Assembly: GCA_964572855.1 (NCBI GenBank)
Contig: CAZNGF010000019.1
Location: forward strand, 1 to 37,332
Source: CAZNGF01 sp964572855
GTDB lineage: Bacteria > Bipolaricaulota > Bipolaricaulia > RBG-16-55-9 > JAJCYT01
DNA length: 37,332 nt
Direction of reading: 5' to 3'
Below the pieces are notes generated by a model, which saw only the letters and a program-made list of their open reading frames with translations, was not told the DNA's origin and made no database searches. The position numbers and the translations under genes were made by a program. Numbering within the stretch: position 1 is the stretch's first letter; the number at the start of each line of letters is the position of its first letter. Shown piece after piece: positions 36,206 to 37,332 of the stretch.

Positions 36206-36234
36206 TTGCCCCGTCCGCGCCGCGCCGGAATAAT
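36206..36234 (+). promoter_or_regulatory. Promoter of the inorganic pyrophosphatase gene
   Basis: TTGCCC (36206-36211), 17-base spacer, AATAAT (36229-36234), with +1 near 36241 and a 27-base leader carrying AAGGAG before ATG 36268. Confidence 0.6.
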
Positions 36235-36267
36235 CGGAACGCAAACCGGACCACAAGGAGCGGTTCG

Positions 36268-36879
36268 ATGACCTTTCCACGCCCGTTCTACCGCTGGCGG
36301 CCGCACCCCTGGCACGGCTTGGAGGCCGGCCCCGAGCCGCCCGCAATCGTGCACGCCTACATCGAGATCACGCCCTACGACCTGATGAAGTACGAACTGG
36401 ACAAGGAGACGGGCTACCTGCGCGTCGACCGCCCCCAGCGCAGCTCCTCGCAGCCGCCGGCGCTCTACGGCTTCATCCCGCGCACGTTCTGCGGCGAGCG
36501 CGTCGGGAAGCTCATGGACGGCGCGGAGCGCGGCGACGGCGACCCGCTGGACGTGTGCGTGTTGAGCGAGCGGCCCATCGCGCGCTCCGAGGTCATCCTG
36601 AGCGCGCGCGTGGTGGGCGGGGTCGAGATGCTCGACGACGGCGAGGCCGACGACAAGGTCATCGCCGTGCTCGACAACGACCAGTTCTGGCGCGAGACCA
36701 AGGACGTGGACGACCTGCCCCAGGTGCTGGTCGAGCGCCTGCTGCACTACTTCAGCACCTACAAGCTCGTCCCCGGCAAGGCCTCAACGGTGCGCATCGG
36801 CAAGGCCTACGACCGGGCGCACGCCGAGGCCGTGGTCGAGGCGGCCATCGCCGACTACCAGGACGCGTTCGGGGCGTAG
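36268..36879 (+). CDS. ppa: Family I inorganic pyrophosphatase
   Basis: The 203-residue cytoplasmic enzyme hydrolyses pyrophosphate and pulls biosynthetic reactions forward. Active-site features: IEITPYDLMKYELDKETGYLRVDR (Glu and Lys), YGFIPRTFCGE, and the metal-binding GDGDPLDVCVLSE, followed by ADDKVIAVLDND. The N-terminal RWRPHPWHGLEAG lead and the PALYGFIP form place it in the subgroup seen in Bacteroidetes and other non-proteobacterial lineages. AAGGAG lies before ATG 36268. The ytoQ gene follows after 16 bases and is probably co-transcribed. Confidence 0.93.
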   Translation: MTFPRPFYRWRPHPWHGLEAGPEPPAIVHAYIEITPYDLMKYELDKETGYLRVDRPQRSSSQPPALYGFIPRTFCGERVGKLMDGAERGDGDPLDVCVLSERPIARSEVILSARVVGGVEMLDDGEADDKVIAVLDNDQFWRETKDVDDLPQVLVERLLHYFSTYKLVPGKASTVRIGKAYDRAHAEAVVEAAIADYQDAFGA

Positions 36880-36895
36880 TCCAAGGAGGTCCCCC

Positions 36896-37332
36896 TTGCA
36901 GCTGACCGTCTACCTGTCGGGCGAGATCCACTCCGATTGGCGCGCGCAAATCCAAGCGGGCGCGCAGAAGGAAAACCTCCCCGTCGAGTTCACCGGCCCG
37001 GTCACCGACCACGCCGCCAGCGACCACGTGGGCGCCGAGGTGCTGGGGCCCGAGGAAGACGCGTTCTGGCAAGACCACAAGGCCGCAAAAATCAACGCGA
37101 TCCGGGTCAAGGGGGAGATCGAGCGGGCCGATCTGGTCGTGGTCAAGTTCGGCGAGCAATACCGCCAGTGGAACGCCGCCTTCGAGGCCGGCTACGCCCA
37201 CGCCAAGGGGAAGCCCTTGATCGTGCTGCACCCGCCGGAGTTCACCCACGCGCTCAAGGAGGTCGACGCCGCCGCCCAGGCCGTGGCCGAGTCGAGCGAG
37301 CAGGTCGTCGCGCTCTTGCGTTACCTCACGAG
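36896..37332 (+). CDS. ytoQ: YtoQ family protein (3' end cut by window edge)
   Basis: 145 residues are visible and no stop is reached; the family is about 148 long, so nearly all is present. Family marks: LTVYLSGEIHSDWR, VEFTGPVTDHAASD, VGAEVLGPE, INAIRVKGEIERADLVVVKFGEQYRQWNAAFEAGYAHAKGKPLIVLHP. The fold resembles nucleoside 2-deoxyribosyltransferases (TIR/SLOG-like), but no activity is established for YtoQ. Start is TTG 36896, with AAGGAGGT five bases upstream and the conserved (M)xLxVYLSGxIH directly following. Confidence 0.88.
   Translation, partial: MQLTVYLSGEIHSDWRAQIQAGAQKENLPVEFTGPVTDHAASDHVGAEVLGPEEDAFWQDHKAAKINAIRVKGEIERADLVVVKFGEQYRQWNAAFEAGYAHAKGKPLIVLHPPEFTHALKEVDAAAQAVAESSEQVVALLRYLT

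Noticed and set aside
1..37332. CRISPR arrays, tRNA, rRNA, transposases, phage structural genes, riboswitches
   Set aside because: I looked for regularly spaced repeats, tRNA-like folds, DDE or tyrosine-recombinase proteins and known leader motifs on both strands and saw none I can support.

Overview
This is a GC-rich, gene-dense bacterial chromosome segment. It runs from the 3' end of tilS to an almost complete ytoQ. No rRNA, tRNA, CRISPR array, transposase or phage module is visible. The taxon cannot be fixed from sequence alone. Several transcripts look leaderless or nearly so, with a TANNNT box 3-10 nt before the ATG. GTAGGGG/CCCCTAC palindromic repeats lie between genes, and one secreted protein ends in a dockerin-like calcium-loop region. 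Together these point away from the usual Proteobacteria, towards a deep-branching high-GC lineage (a Deinococcota- or Bipolaricaulota-like organism is a guess, not a finding).

Layout: 0-1.7 kb, tilS end and rseP. 1.9-4.3 kb, minus strand, pfkB-family kinase, yicC and gmk. 4.5-8.4 kb, plus strand, hslV-hslU, a small holin-like membrane protein, a YVTN propeller lipoprotein and a small MerR-like protein. 8.4-16.9 kb, a redox/thiol block: DoxX, DUF389, DsbA, thioredoxin, DsrE-like, AhpD-like, DUF3179, a Crp/Fnr regulator, a TlpA-DUF3179 fusion and CcdA. 17-20.7 kb, a glycine betaine ABC operon with a near-perfect promoter and a terminator. 20.7-26.1 kb, a NosD-like beta-helix protein, ispH, an MDR oxidoreductase and a TetR/substrate-binding-protein pair. 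26.2-26.6 kb, an antitoxin next to a broken RelE-type toxin. 26.9-32.9 kb, a CAP-domain protein, a TPR-GGDEF cyclase and the translationally coupled otsAB-nudC-GIY-YIG run. 33-37.3 kb, FKBP, a DMT-type permease, an AT-richer AAA/DUF4143 gene followed by an attC-like structure, inorganic pyrophosphatase and ytoQ.

The most interesting signal is a repeated 16-bp palindrome, consensus YGTAAG-N4-CTTACR (GTA-N8-TAC, the Crp/Fnr-superfamily pattern). It occurs five times in the window. At four loci its centre falls 40.5-41.5 bp before the transcription start predicted from a -10 box, which is the class II activator position; none of these needs a -35 box. The targets are doxX, dsbA, the ahpD-dsrE-trx operon together with the divergent DUF3179-crp operon, and the ccdA-tlpA/DUF3179 operon. 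A fifth copy lies upstream of the hslUV promoter. Nearly every gene product under these sites carries a CxxC or paired membrane cysteines. I infer an autoregulated Crp/Fnr regulon for a cell-envelope thiol/sulfur redox pathway in which DUF3179 (conserved YCPLC) is a substrate or catalytic partner of TlpA and CcdA.
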